A stretch of DNA of 64,000 bases from Blastobasis lacticolella (GCA_905147135.1 LR990064.1:14154001-14218000); one strand, 5' to 3'. Counted from the first letter of the stretch, positions 10,926-21,362 are shown. The notes: a model not told the origin generated them from the sequence alone. Numbers and translations: made by a program.

Positions 10926-11325
10926 ACATACTGCATATCACATAGCATATTTACTGGCGATTTAAACTAAGAATAAAAATTACTCTCGTTCGCTCGAATC
11001 CATCCCTAGACAATTACTATAAGACCAGAGAATGTGCATCTAATTCAATATGAAAATCTTCATTTTCAAGTAGGAAACATAACATGTAGAATGTGTGCTA
11101 GCACTTAATGCAATTATGAACCAGAAATGCAGGTAGAGTCTGGTAGAGACGACGGTAGAGATAGCATGAGTAATTTATTAACTTCGCTGGCAAAGGCGAT
11201 TACTCTGGCTTATTAGAATGGTTTTAGTGGATCCTCTATTTCGTGTGTTGCAGTTGAGAGTATAGTGTATAGCTATTATGTAGGTGCTTCGTATGAATTT
11301 ATATTCCAATGGGCTGGGGGCCTGG
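10926..11325. other. Unassigned AT-rich DNA
   Basis: Nothing recognised. Confidence 0.3.
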
Positions 11326-11490
11326 TGATCTGTGAAACAGATATTTATAACCTAGTGCAGACACCAGTCTCTCACGCAGGTTATACCTATTGTAAAATTA
11401 TATCATAAAAGTTATTTTTGTATATTTCATAAGTGCCTATGTGAAGAGGAAATAAACCTATTATTTATTTATTTATTATTATTTATTAAT
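11326..11490 (+). repeat. LINE 3' UTR with AATAAA and TTTA-repeat tail
   Basis: CTAGTGCAGACACCAGTCTC is followed by AT-rich sequence, a GAGGAAATAAACC polyadenylation signal and a TTATTTATTTATT tail. The segment at 27826-27955 has the same order (CTAGTACAGGCTCCAGTCTC, GAGAAAATAAATAAAT), which supports one LINE family. Confidence 0.6.
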
Positions 11491-11661
11491 CGCTTTAAGC
11501 AATAATGCCGCCTGTTGTTTTCTCTGTTATCGTTACCGATATGTGCCGACCGTATCCTGTATGCAATAATGTGTTCATTCATTCTTTCATTTAATTAATT
11601 GATCATTGATATGCTATTTTTGTAATAAAACCCATGATCCTAACATATAGGTTTTAATTAT

Positions 11662-11758
11662 AATATTGGCGTTAATGTCCCGGTTGTGCTCTCTCGCATG
11701 AGGGAGGACAAGTGGTCCACTTTGACTATGATCCAGCATTTGGTCGATCAGGTCATCA
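11662..11758 (-). mobile_element. SINE-B 3' end, interrupted
   Basis: GGCGTTAATGTCCCGGTTGT through GACTATGATCCAGCATTTGG to a GATCAGG stop is the reverse complement of the SINE-B end. It is cut off by the tail of a second SINE-B that starts at about 11755. Confidence 0.8.
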
Positions 11759-12095
11759 TCATCATCTTGGCGTTAGGTCCTGGCGCGGCACGCGAGGGCC
11801 CAGGGTCCGCCTATTTGGCCGATAAGGTAACTACAGTGAAGCGACTGCCATCTGACCTCCCGTGACCCTGCTCCAGGGGGACCTGATCAAATTGGATCAT
11901 GGTTACACATTCAGTTGCTGAATGTGCAGGTTTCATCACGATGTTTTACCTCACAGTAAGAGCATCGGTTAGTGCTGAACTATGTACACCACTCAGAAAA
12001 GAGTCATTAGTACATGACCGCAGTGGGATTCAAACCCGGTATTTTTCGCTTACGAGCCAGATACCTTAACCACTCAGCCATCGACGCTCCAAAGG
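11759..12095 (-). mobile_element. SINE-B, near full length, abutting another SINE-B
   Basis: Read on the plus strand it opens with the tail ATCATCATCATCTTGGCG and runs through GGATCATGGTTACACATTC, GTAAGAGCATCGGTTAGTG and GATTCAAACCCGG (B box) to CAGCCATCGACGCTCC. Almost the whole SINE is present, including the tRNA-like head at about 12025-12095. Confidence 0.85.
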
Positions 12096-12180
12096 CCGCG
12101 GATTATATATTGAGGTTAAGTAGGGATGTACCTGGAGGAGGTATATTATCTGTAAATATTGTATTTAAGTTTAGTAGCAG

Positions 12181-12490
12181 ACCGGATGTTAACCAACTGT
12201 GTGGTTCAGTTAGTTAACATTCCGGTCTTGATGTTAACCAACTGTGTGGTTCAGTTGGTTAACTTTCCGGTCGCCACGCAGTGGTCCCGGGTTCGATTCC
12301 CGGCCTAGCAATTGAAATGATGAATTTTAATTTCGGTTACGGGAATGTATGTAGTATGTACAATAAGAGTATATGTATATTTTAAAAAGTGTATAAATGT
12401 TTTATCAGTTATCTAGCACCCATAACACAAGTTTTGCTTACTTTGGGGCTAGATGGCGCTGTGTGAATTTATCCAATCATATTTATTTAT
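12181..12490 (+). mobile_element. SINE-A with rearranged, duplicated head
   Basis: The body from CCCGGGTTCGATTCCCGGCC to AGATGGCGCTGTGTG and an ATTTATTTATTT tail is ordinary SINE-A. The first part is odd: a ~45-base unit (GATGTTAACCAACTGTGTGG followed by TTCAGTTAGTTAAC and TTCCGGTC) occurs twice, at 12185-12228 and 12230-12273. The first unit is also a near-perfect palindrome (ACCGGATGTTAACCAACT against AGTTAGTTAACATTCCGGT). The A box region is inside the duplicated unit. Confidence 0.75.
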
Positions 12491-12929
12491 TTCAACATAT
12501 TATTTATTATCATCTCAATCCGATCACATCATCTCAAGTTTAGACTTACTTTGAGAGATAACGATATTAAAATCACAACCATTTTTATTTTCCCAAACCT
12601 TGTTGCTACTAAATTATTTACAAGAGAGCTTGAAACTACACCAACGAGAGTTACCACTAAAAGCCTCTATATACAAATGTACGTAACTCTACATAATAGG
12701 CACAATTGTCTCTACATCACTCTACCATACTCTACAGCGTGAAGGGACGCTGTCTCTACCGCAAATGGATCTGTCAATCACAGCGCTCTACGCACTGTGG
12801 AACAGCTGATCTGACGTCACTATAGCTACAGACTCTTATACTCGTAAATATGTCCTTTATCGTGTTTTGTTATGGCAATGAATAAATAAATAACAATTAT
12901 AATGTTTTAAACTATGAGAGATAGAGTTC
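12491..12929. other. Unassigned DNA
   Basis: Includes GGCAATGAATAAATAAATAAC at 12872-12892, which may be the polyadenylation end of a LINE 3' UTR, and ATAATGTTTTAAACTATGAG at 12899, matching the terminus of family E. No gene. Confidence 0.4.
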
Positions 12930-13203
12930 CAATGAGTCTTTTCTGAGTTATGTACATTAGTTGAACACTAACCGATGCTGTTACGGTGAGGCAAAACATC
13001 TTGATAAAACCTGCGTATTCAGGCGACTGAATGTGTAACCATGATCTAATCTGGTCAGGCTCTCTTGGGAGAGTCACGGAAATCATATGGCCGTCGGTCC
13101 AGTGTAATTACCTGATCTGCCAAATCCTGGATCATGGTCAAGGCGGACCCCGGGCCCTCGTGCGCGAGAGTACAACCGGGACATTAACGCTAAGATGATT
13201 ATT
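12930..13203 (+). mobile_element. SINE-B without head
   Basis: From CCAATGAGTCTTTTCTGAG through CACTAACCGATGCTGTTACG, CAAATCCTGGATCATGGTC and GGGACATTAACGCTAAGATG. The tRNA-like head is lost. Confidence 0.85.
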
Positions 13204-13208
13204 TTTTC

Positions 13209-13338
13209 ATAATGTTTTAAACTATTGCGGTTATTATCATACATTTTTTATGATGCATGCAGCTGTGTCGAAATATCGAGCTACACGTTAACAAAAGTAC
13301 GCGGTTGGAAACCCGGAACATACATTTAAAATGAACAA
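13209..13338. mobile_element. Family E inverted-repeat element, partial
   Basis: The left terminus CATAATGTTTTAAACTATTG is intact. The right arm GTACGCGGTTGGAAACCCGG then AACATACATTTAAAATG is present but stops before the terminal CATTATG. The central GCATGCAGCTGTGTCGAAAT is shared with the copy at 17.7 kb. Confidence 0.65.
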
Positions 13339-13403
13339 GTAAGTAGGATAGTAAAGAAACTAAAAACCGCGACTGCTAATATTTTTATTATCACCGTGGC
13401 ATT

Positions 13404-13668
13404 CTGTCCTGGATATGCTTTCGACCGCGAGTGCCTGGGCCCGCCTTGACCATGATCCAGGATTTGGCAGGTCAGGTAATTACACTGGAGCGACTGCCAT
13501 CTGACCTCCGTGACCCTGTTATCCAGGGGAACCTGACTGGATTGGATCATGGTTACATATTCCGTCGCCTGATTGTGCAGATTTCGTCACGATGATTTCC
13601 CTCACCATAAGAGCATCGGTTAGCATTCAACTAGTGTACATAACTCTAAAAATAGTCATTAGCATAAC
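13404..13668 (-). mobile_element. SINE-B, 5' truncated
   Basis: Reverse-complement SINE-B from the GTGCCTGGGCCCGCC region through GATCCAGGATTTGGCAGG to CTCTAAAAATAGTCATTAGC. The head is missing. Confidence 0.8.
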
Positions 13669-14486
13669 CGGGATATTGATTACTAGGTAATAATTATTTT
13701 TTATACTGCACTTTATGCGCAAACTATTGAAATGAAAGCTATCGAATTTGAAATAAGGGTTAGAGACCTAGTTCAAATACCCGACATCACCTTCTAATAA
13801 TAGACTCTATCAGCTATCTTAGAAAAAAAAACGACTTCTTACGTTCCACTTGGACGCACGCGCCTACCATCTGTCCTTTGGACATAGAGTAGAATAGCGC
13901 CGTAGTTACAGGTCAGAAATGTCCAGTGAATACATTGCATTTTATAGCAGTTTTTTACTCTGTAATGGTTAAGGTCTGCTATTTGGTCATAGATTAAGTA
14001 TTGATATTTAGTTTAGAGGCGACACCGTTTTTTTTTAAGTAGCGGATGTTAGACGTTTGTTTTTAGACAAAAAAGTAAAAGTAAAATTACATAATAAATG
14101 TTTAATAAATTCAATATTTTATTTAACAAACCTCTACATATGAGCATTAAGTTCATCGAATCAATAGAATTTTCCTTATCAACTTCGCTCGGCTGTTTTG
14201 TTGGTTTTTAACTAAGTTAAGTCATCACTTCTTGTGCTAGCCTTCTTTCCGTGCCCGGCGGAGATGATTTGCTCCTTACGTAATTTGCCGGTCTGCATAA
14301 TATGTGGCCATACCATCAAAGGCGGCACTTTTCTCTAAAGTCAGAAAATACACAATCAATTATGAAAACACTACAATAAAACACTAAATCAATCTCAACA
14401 TTAAAAATTCCATTATTACAAACTAATAAGTAGTGACTGTTGTGTCATTTAGACTGTGTGCCCATATTATCTTTCTGTATTTCTTT
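13669..14486. other. Unassigned AT-rich DNA
   Basis: Contains GACTCTATCAGCTATCTTAG at 13803, a possible scrap of the inverted-repeat family at 6489-6658. AAAAGTAAAATTACATAATA is near 14075. Nothing coding. Confidence 0.35.
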
Positions 14487-14648
14487 AATGGGACTGGGTG
14501 TTCTATGTATAAAAAGTATGTATTTAAAAGTATATAAGTAGATTATCAGTTATCTAGCACCCATAGCACAAGCTTTGCTTACTTTGGGGCTAGATGGCGC
14601 TGTGTGTATTTGTCCACGATTATTTATTTTATTATATTTTATTTAATA
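14487..14648 (+). mobile_element. SINE-A 3' part
   Basis: From GGGACTGGGTGTTCTATG through GTTATCTAGCACCCATAGC and AGATGGCGCTGTGTG to CCACGATTATTTATTTTATT. The tRNA-like head is missing. Confidence 0.85.
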
Positions 14649-14649
14649 A

Positions 14650-14745
14650 ATAGTTTTTTTTATACCACTAAGGTGGCAAACAAGCTTACGGCCTGCCTGA
14701 TGGTAAGCAGTCACCGCAGCCTATAGACGTTTGCAATTCCAAAAA
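14650..14745 (-). repeat. LINE 3' tail fragment
   Basis: TTTTTTTTATACCACTAAGG then CTTACGGCCTGCCTGATGG and GCAGTCACCGCAGCC, the same antisense LINE tail as at 15876 and 23938. It is inserted directly against the SINE-A tail. Confidence 0.7.
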
Positions 14746-15875
14746 AAAATTGCATAGGTATAGGTATTTACAACCACCTACTAACTGATACATTATTTTA
14801 CTCTATGACCACGCACTAACGGTCATTTGCCACCTGTTGTGTTGTAGCGTCGCGTGTCAGGTGCGCAGGAGTCGGTATAGCTATCCTGTTCTAACACGGA
14901 GGCTTAGTAAATAGCTGTCCTTTTTAAGAAAAACTTAGCACCTGTCTTTGTGACCCTTGGAGTAAGAGCATGCTCTTTTTAACTAATTTTGCTTTGTATT
15001 CGGTGCGATTTTAACTACTAGTAGAACTAGTGTCAATTAAAAAGAGACTTGGCGGGTCACGTGGTTCGACTTGCGCTGCATACGATTACCTGCGCGAAAT
15101 TCCCTCCACTGCCATTTGATGTCTCTTTTTCGTGACGCGGGTTATAATCAGGGTTTGAGAATATAGAGGTGTATCAGCGGTTGGATATTGTAGTGTAGAT
15201 GGTGATCATTCATTAAGTTGCTCATTCATTCAAACTGTCATTCATAAGTCAGTCGATTCTCCACAGTCAGAGTATCCCCCGTCTATATATAGACAGTAGA
15301 TATGTTGTTTATTGTGCCAAAATATGTTCGTTGTTCTAGTATATGCTAAGCGTGTGCATATCTCTTGGTGCAGAGACGAACACCACAGATATTTGCATAT
15401 AAAAAATGGGGTTCCTTTGATATGCGGTGGCTACATTGACCACTCACTTTCTCTAATAAGTTCTAATGGAAAGATGGCTGATTTACAGTATTGCCACTGA
15501 TCAGGGTTCTCACAGGTATGACGTGCTTTGTTTGCATGAATTTAATCCTTGATTAATAATAGAGAAAAGTGAGTGATTAATATATTTATTCGAATTCTTA
15601 ATATGAAAAAAAACTATATTAGGTACAATCAAGTCTACAGATCTATTTTAAAATACTTGAGCCACTTAATGCCTTCGTCACATAGACTGATCAGGTCGGG
15701 AGGGCTTCCGGTGTATCACGTTAAAGGACACTCAGATATATGTGCTGGGTGTCCTGCACAGCGGCACCACAAGAACAGGCCGGAGAGTTACTTCACCCAT
15801 ATCGGTGATTCGGTGATCAGTGATCATTATAGCCCCAGGGCATCAAGTAACCTTAGTTTACCAGTACTTATCTTT
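14746..15875. other. Unassigned DNA
   Basis: No gene or known repeat. About 14980-15060 has CTACTAGTAGAACTAGTG, a short imperfect palindrome. Short open frames here carry no recognisable domain. Confidence 0.35.
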
Positions 15876-15955
15876 TTTTTTCTTTTTTATACCACTAAGG
15901 TGGCAAACAAGCTTACGGCCTGCCTGATGGTAAGCAGTCCCCGCAGCCTATCTAA
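15876..15955 (-). repeat. LINE 3' tail fragment
   Basis: CTTTTTTATACCACTAAGG, then CTTACGGCCTGCCTGATGG and CAGTCCCCGCAGCC. The flanks are unrelated to those at 14650, so this is a separate insertion. Confidence 0.7.
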
Positions 15956-16092
15956 AAAGATAAAGCTCCTTTCGGCTTGTCTAAGGTTTGCTGGAAGAGA
16001 TCCCGTTGTGGGATAAGTTCGCCTTTGCTTTGTAAGTGTTTCCTTATGAAATGTACTATGTTGTTGCAATAAAGAGTTTACATACATACTTA
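15956..16092 (+). repeat. LINE family L 3' end with CATA tail
   Basis: AAGGTTTGCTGGAAGAGATC, CCGTTGTGGGATAAGTTCGC, then TTGCAATAAAGAG and TTACATACATACTT. AATAAA is the polyadenylation signal and CATA the simple-repeat tail. The same end is seen in reverse at 46745-46862 and in part at 43960-44008. Confidence 0.7.
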
Positions 16093-17510
16093 TCTTGGTG
16101 ATATCAGGTTTTTATGGCTTGATTTTTGTTTTCAATACTTACGTATTTAACCGGAGAAGACCCGTAGAAAATGAAACAATGTTCTCGCAAAAAGCTCGTA
16201 ATCGAATAAACCTACAAATTATTACTGATATACAAAATACAAAAATTCCTCAAACAAAGACAAATCCTCAAACAAGCTTAGTAAGTAATCCGCTCGGACT
16301 CAGATGTCGGCAACCTTTTTTCATAGTAAACAATTTTATTAAACGCCAAGCGTTAACTACATGAAGCTGTAGTTCTCAAGGGATAGTTTGTAGCGGGACG
16401 CGGGGAGGGGCGGGCTGCTCCATGAATATTCTATGCGGCGACATAGAACCAGTAAGAAGTCATTGCTGTGAAATTAATTGGGAATAGTCTCTTACATTTT
16501 TTAAGAGGACAAGTTATTGTCTTTGAAGAGGTAAAGGTTAAATTTTACTGTAAGCAGAAAATAAAGAGCTTTATTCCGTTGTTAATAGATAGCTCTGCAC
16601 TGAACTCTTATGTCAAGGTCAGGGACAGATGATTTTAAAAATCATCCTACTGTCCAAGCTGTGGTAACTTGTGTTCGCAACTGGTAGTTCGTTTCTGTCA
16701 TTACAACCACTTGCCTATAAACGTCTCGGGTCTGGTATTTTATGTTTCTTCAATTGATTTCTGTTCATATTAGCTTGATTGCTGACTGTCTGGGTGTCAA
16801 AATTCAGTGTTAGAGTGCTTATCACATACTGCATATAATCCGGACCGAGAAAATGTTGTGCTGCAGGTATACAATAAATATGACATAATTAAATTTTAGG
16901 ATGTTGACTAACAAAATACGGGTTCTGGTACTGTAATTCGTTTTCAGGTGAAATTATTCATGAATATACATACAAACTAAAAGACAAGAAAGTGGAATCA
17001 TTTAAAAAATTCAGGCGATGAGGCACATACTATTGGAATACTCTAACACAAGTTACCCTAGCCCACCGGAGTACCTGATCATCACCCTTAGTGCCGAAGC
17101 AATCAAATGGCTGACTTCGCTTTATTTTCCTACGAATAAATAAATTTCAATATCGTAGATAATTAAAATTCGATTAAGTTTTTTATAATATAATCATATT
17201 AATTGATTAGGAAATAATACTTACATGACAGATACTAATTCTAATGAAAACTAATATTAGATAATAATAATATAATATAATAGGCACATAAGAATCTCCC
17301 AAAACCCAACCAAAGGTTGGCCACCCCGCACTCGCAATCCGTCGAGACTACTTACGCAGAACGATGCAACTTAAATAAATAAGCACTCATTACCAGAGAT
17401 GCCCGCTGCGGCCGGGATTTTATTAAAATATAGCCAGCTTTTATCACGAAATTATAATTGATAATTAAGCGCGACAGACGACAGATGCACCGATATTAAA
17501 TTCTTGATAT
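16093..17510. other. Unassigned DNA
   Basis: Long AT-rich stretch without a recognisable gene; GC-richer at about 16390-16435 (CGGGACGCGGGGAGGGGCGG), which resembles an Sp1-type GC box, though nothing else suggests a promoter. No shared repeat found. Confidence 0.35.
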
Positions 17511-17514
17511 CTAT

Positions 17515-17895
17515 GGTTTGAAAGATAAGGCAGCCAGCGAAATTACAGGCATGAGGCATTTCATCTTAGTCCTCACAGTGACAACGCACCTACGGTTTTG
17601 TATTTTTGTTACCTGCAACCTAAACGTAAGAATCATAGAAGTTATGGGCGGCACATTTTAAGGGTATGTTCCGAGTTTCCTACCGCGTACCTCGACCGTG
17701 CATGCATGCAACTGTGTCGAAATATCGGGCTGCTCGTCAACAAAGGTACGCGGTAGAAAACCCGGAAGGGTATGCCTTAAAATGTGTAATTACAACCGTG
17801 ATAGTTTAAAACATTATGTTATGGGCGGCAGTTACCACTTACCATCAGGTGGGCTGTCTGCTCGCTTGTCACTGAGTAGCATAAAAAATCTATTT
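17515..17895 (+). repeat. Family Q repeat interrupted by a family E element
   Basis: The left part (AAGGCAGCCAGCGAAATTAC, TTTTTGTTACCTGCAACC) and the right part (ATGGGCGGCAGTTACCACTT, CATCAGGTGGGCTGTCTG) join into one family Q copy like that at 20226-20540. The gap at 17652-17817 is filled by family E. Confidence 0.7.
17652..17817. mobile_element. Family E foldback element with 13-bp flanking repeat
   Basis: The arms CATTTTAAGGGTATGTTCCG and, on the right, AACCCGGAAGGGTATGCC then TTAAAATG are inverted repeats, with the extra terminus GATAGTTTAAAACATTATG on the right only. GTTATGGGCGGCA occurs at 17641-17653 and again at 17818-17830, flanking it as a 13-bp direct repeat. A 13-bp duplication is long for a cut-and-paste element. 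Confidence 0.65.
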
Positions 17896-17961
17896 AGATA
17901 TTGGACCCAGAAAACATAAATTGACAGAAAATAAATTTGTTAACCAAACTTCGACTTTTCG

Positions 17962-18127
17962 TAGTGATAAATAAATAAATAAATAATCGTGGACAAATTA
18001 ACACAGCGCCATCTAGCCCCAAACTAAGCAAGGCTTGTGCTATGGGTGCTAGATAACTGATATACTACTTAAATATACTTTTTTATTATAAATACATACT
18101 TATTATACATAGAACACCCAGACCGGA
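17962..18127 (-). mobile_element. SINE-A, head missing
   Basis: AAATAAATAATCGTGGAC, CACAGCGCCATCTAGCCCC and ACATAGAACACCCAGACC in this order are reverse-complement SINE-A. After the GACCCG-equivalent position the sequence becomes family F. Confidence 0.85.
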
Positions 18128-18270
18128 CTACATTTTCATCAAGTCCACCCGTTCGGGAACTACGATATACAGATAAACAGATACACACGTCAGACTTAGA
18201 TCACGATGCAAAAAAAGGACACTCTTTATGCGTCGAAAGCTAATAAAAAAAAAAAAAAAAAAAAAAACTA
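18128..18270 (+). repeat. Family F fragment and A-run
   Basis: CATCAAGTCCACCCGTTCGG, GATACACACGTCAGACTTAG match the 3' part of family F (compare 42870-42950). A run of about 23 A residues follows at 18246-18268 and may be a simple repeat or a retroposon tail. Confidence 0.55.
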
Positions 18271-18482
18271 TACCAACAACGTAATCTAGATCGAAATCTC
18301 ATTAAAACTTCCAGAACAAACTATCTACTAAAGTAGATATGAGCCCGAAGCCCGCACTAGCTAAAACCAGCTCTTCTGAACAAAAACACGTTATTACAAT
18401 AAGGTCTTTACATCTTTAGCGTAGGATATGAGGTCACATACTCGTTATTAGAACTAATACTACATAATATATTAAAAAATAA

Positions 18483-18842
18483 TCTTCTTGGCGTAAATGT
18501 ACCGGTTGTGCTCTCGAGCACGAGGGCCCGGGGTTCACCTTGACCATGATTCAGGATTTGGCGATCAGGTAATTACAGTGGAGCGACTACCGTCTGACCT
18601 CCGTGACCCTGCTACCAGGGTTACCTGACCAGATTGGATCATGGTTACAAATTCAGTTGCCTGAATTTGCAGGTTTCATCACGATGTTTTGCCTCACCGT
18701 AAGAGCGTTTCTCTAATCTCTAATTTAACTAATGTACGTAACTTAGAAAAGAGTCATTGGTACATGGCCGCAGTGGGATTCGAACCCGGTACCTACCTTT
18801 TGCTTACGAATCGGATACCGTAACCACTCAGCCACGACGATC
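18483..18842 (-). mobile_element. SINE-B, full length
   Basis: The order is CTTCTTGGCGTAAATGTACC, GATTCAGGATTTGGCGATC, GATTGGATCATGGTTACAAA, GGTACATGGCCGCAGTGGG, TTCGAACCCGG (B box) and ACCGTAACCACTCAGCC (A box region). Both the RTE-like tail side and the tRNA-like head are present, which makes this one of the best copies for a consensus. Confidence 0.9.
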
Positions 18843-19500
18843 GACATATGGAAGTCTATTGATAATAATAAAAAAAAAATTATCCATAAATTCAGGATCT
18901 CAGGGTTTAAAAACGAATTCGTACAAATATGTTTAGCAACCTATACCAAGTGAACCCAACGCAAAAAAGTGTACATATCATTCCTGAATAAAGAATATAT
19001 TATTATTAATTCATTGCGGCCTCCGCGGGAACAGACCATAAGCGAATTTTATCCGGACGGCGGATACATTTTATAAAACATTACATACCTAATTGCCATG
19101 TTATATTTGCACTCTCAAATTCCTTTTTGACCTACTTTACAAAACGCCTTTGGCGCCCCAAGGGTTGCTTTATAACTAAAGTCGACCCTGCGCTATCCCA
19201 TGTTTGTTCCACGTTGGCCCCCCACCCTAGAATAGAGGCGTCGACTGCTAATATGTATGATAATCAAGCGATCAACTAAGCAATAGGGTGTCAAAAAACT
19301 GGAGTTTTGCACTGATTTTTTGCATAAAAGCCTTTCAAGAGTCAAGCTACTGGAACGGTCAGTTTTGAACGCTTTATCGTCGTTTTGAAGCCAACTTATT
19401 GTTTGTTTTAACGAGGCTTTTAGAAAATGGCACAGAAAAGGTTCAGGAGTTTTCGTTGCTTTGTTGACGGAAGTTAATGGCGTGCTTTATTGATGGATAA
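18843..19500. other. Unassigned DNA
   Basis: No gene or repeat recognised. Confidence 0.35.
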
Positions 19501-19995
19501 AATAATCATCCTGGCGTTAATGTCCCGGTTGTGCTTTCGCACACGAAGGCTCGGGGCCCGCCTTGACCATGATCCAGGATTTGGCAGATCAAGTAATAAC
19601 AGTGGAGCGACTGCCATTTGACCTACACGACTCTGCTACTAGGCGAACCTAATCAGATTTGATCATGGTTACACATTCAGCCGCCTGAATGTGCAGGTTT
19701 CATCACGATTTATTTCCTCACCGTAAGAGCATCAGTTACTATTCAACTAACGTACATAACTCAGAAAAGAGTCATTATTATTTATTTAACACTTTATTGT
19801 ACATTAACAGTATAATTATCACTGATTCTGCAAGATTATGACAAGTACAAGTCTTATCGCCAATAGCGATCTCTTCCAGACAACCATTTACATGGATATA
19901 GTGGAGGTCGGAAACATACATTGGTACAAACATTGGTACATATTCGAAGCGGGTTTCGAACCCAGTAGGTACTTCTCGCTTACGATTCGGATATC
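19501..19995 (-). mobile_element. SINE-B interrupted by a LINE 3' end
   Basis: The 3' half (CCTGGCGTTAATGTCCCGG to CAGAAAAGAGTCATTA) and the head (GTTTCGAACCCAG, TCGCTTACGATTCGGATA, CTTAACCGC) belong to one SINE-B. Between them at about 19776-19935 lies a LINE 3' end (see next entry), so the LINE piece is the younger insertion. Confidence 0.8.
19776..19935 (-). repeat. LINE family P 3' end inserted in SINE-B
   Basis: TTATTTATTTAACACTTTAT, TAGCGATCTCTTCCAGACAA and CATGGATATAGTGGAGGTCG recur, same order, at 47448-47570; a relative lies at 36841-36965. On the minus strand the element ends with a polyadenylation-like AATAAATAA. CATTGGTACA is repeated close to the right junction. Confidence 0.65.
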
Positions 19996-20077
19996 TTAAC
20001 CGCAAGGATAAGTAACTGGTTGCTAGGAGCTCAATAACTCCATATACTCATTCTACGATGCTCTTTTTTCAAACAAA

Positions 20078-20225
20078 CAACCTCAACAGTCCTCCATATA
20101 TGATAGACGTACCATCATCTTATACTCGGCAATTTGAATCCATTTTTCTTATACGCGCTGCTAAGGACTGGAACTCTCCGCCTGCGTCACTGTTCCCCGA
20201 AAGATATAACCTATCTTCTTCGGTC
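20078..20225 (+). pseudogene. LINE family X ORF2 C-terminus
   Basis: The plus strand reads YMIDVPSSYTRQFESIFLIR then AAKDWNSPPASLFPERYNLS. This is the conserved end of a CR1/Jockey-type LINE protein (F-x-R-T-A-K-D-W-N-x-L-P-x-S-L-F-P), matching residues encoded at 24635-24935 and 29592-29835. It stops where family Q begins. Confidence 0.75.
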
Positions 20226-20540
20226 TAAAAGTTTTAGCTAGTTGCATCAGGTGGTAGGACTCTGTCAAGCCTGAGGAGTCTGGGTGAGTACCACCTTATC
20301 TATTTCTGTCGCCAAGCAACAATGCTTGCATTGTTGTGTTCCGGTTTGAAGGACATGGTAGCCAACGCAATTACAGGCGTGAGGCATTTCATCTTAATAT
20401 TACAGTGATAACGCACCTGCGGTTTTGCATTTTTGTTGCTTGCAACCTAAATGCATGAATTGTAGATGTTATGGGCGACAGTTACCGCTCACCTTCAGGT
20501 GGGCTGTCTGCTTGTTTGTCTCTGAGTAGTAAAAAAGAAA
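20226..20540 (+). repeat. Family Q repeat, best copy
   Basis: It runs from TAGTTGCATCAGGTGGTAGG through CGCCAAGCAACAATGCTTGC, TTGCAACCTAAATGCATGAA to a CCTTCAGGTGGGCTGTCTGC end and an AGTAGTAAAAAAG tail. This is the longest of the family Q copies and ends in an A-rich tail, consistent with retroposition. Confidence 0.65.
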
Positions 20541-21009
20541 TGCTACACCTTCGATCTCATCATCACTTCCTATCAGGTGAACTGAGGTCAAATGCAGTCC
20601 CATTTCCAAAAGGCTGTAAGTACTACTGCTGCATTTATGTATAACAGAATTATAATCATCAGGAATTGGTCCACACAGACGAAATCACTGGCAAGCGAAG
20701 GTATGTAACTGATATGTACAAATCAAATCATATTTCAAAATCAGAAGCTGCCCTGTTAAATTTTCTTTCCTGTAATTTTGTGTGCAATAAACAGTAGGTA
20801 TATCTATCTATCTATCTGACAAAGCCCTGCCCTTGTAACAGAATGAGTGTGTAAGTCTGTTCGTCAATATACAAAAATACCATCCAATAGTTACTCAAGT
20901 GAGTTACACGGAAATAAAGTCATCGAAGCGCAAATTTAACAAGTGTCGTTCGTTCGTGTCGAGTGGAAACTCTCGATGCGACATATCAGCTATAATAGAG
21001 ATCGTCATC
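20541..21009. other. Unassigned DNA with a LINE-like 3' end
   Basis: At 20745-20818 TTTTGTGTGCAATAAACAG is followed by a short TCTA repeat (TATCTATCTATCTATC), which looks like a polyadenylation signal and simple tail of a LINE. The rest is unassigned. Confidence 0.4.
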
Positions 21010-21195
21010 ACGTATTTTTTTATTATTCCCTAGGGAGGCACACCGACGGACCGTCCACGTGATGGAAAGCGGCTACCGTCGTCCAGGTCATCTACAACCT
21101 AAGGAGCGGATGCGGTGTCAGCCTTTGAGGCACCTATAGACATGCCTTTTGAAAAACCCCGTGTTATAGTGCAAAGGAAAGACTCTCGATGCCCT
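21010..21195 (-). repeat. LINE 3' fragment with poly(A) tail
   Basis: TTTTTTTATTATTCCCTAGG, CGTGATGGAAAGCGGCTACC, AGCCTTTGAGGCACCTATAG and CGTGTTATAGTGCAAAGG. It has the order seen at 5588-5715 but extends further. The T-run marks the 3' tail on the minus strand. Confidence 0.6.
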
Positions 21196-21282
21196 TACAA
21201 ATAATAATGTGTAAGATAACCTTTTTACTGTTTATTTAGGGTTTCAAATCTCTAAAGGAAAAACGGTTCACTTGCGGGATCT

Positions 21283-21362
21283 TCTTCATCTTGGCGTCAA
21301 TAACCCGGTCGTCCTATCGTGCGAAGAAAGCCCGGGGCTGGTCGTGACGATGGTCCATGGAC
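21283..21362 (-). mobile_element. SINE-B 3' end fragment
   Basis: TTCATCTTGGCGTCAATAAC, CCCGGTCGTCCTATCGTGCG and GACGATGGTCCATGG are reverse-complement SINE-B, diverged and short. Confidence 0.65.

Noticed and set aside
16385..16435. A GC-box promoter (GGGGAGGGGCGGG)
   Set aside because: No transcript start, TATA or Initiator context or downstream coding sequence supports it.
20803..20818. A CRISPR-like or regulatory tandem repeat (TATC units)
   Set aside because: It is a short TCTA microsatellite next to a polyadenylation-type signal.
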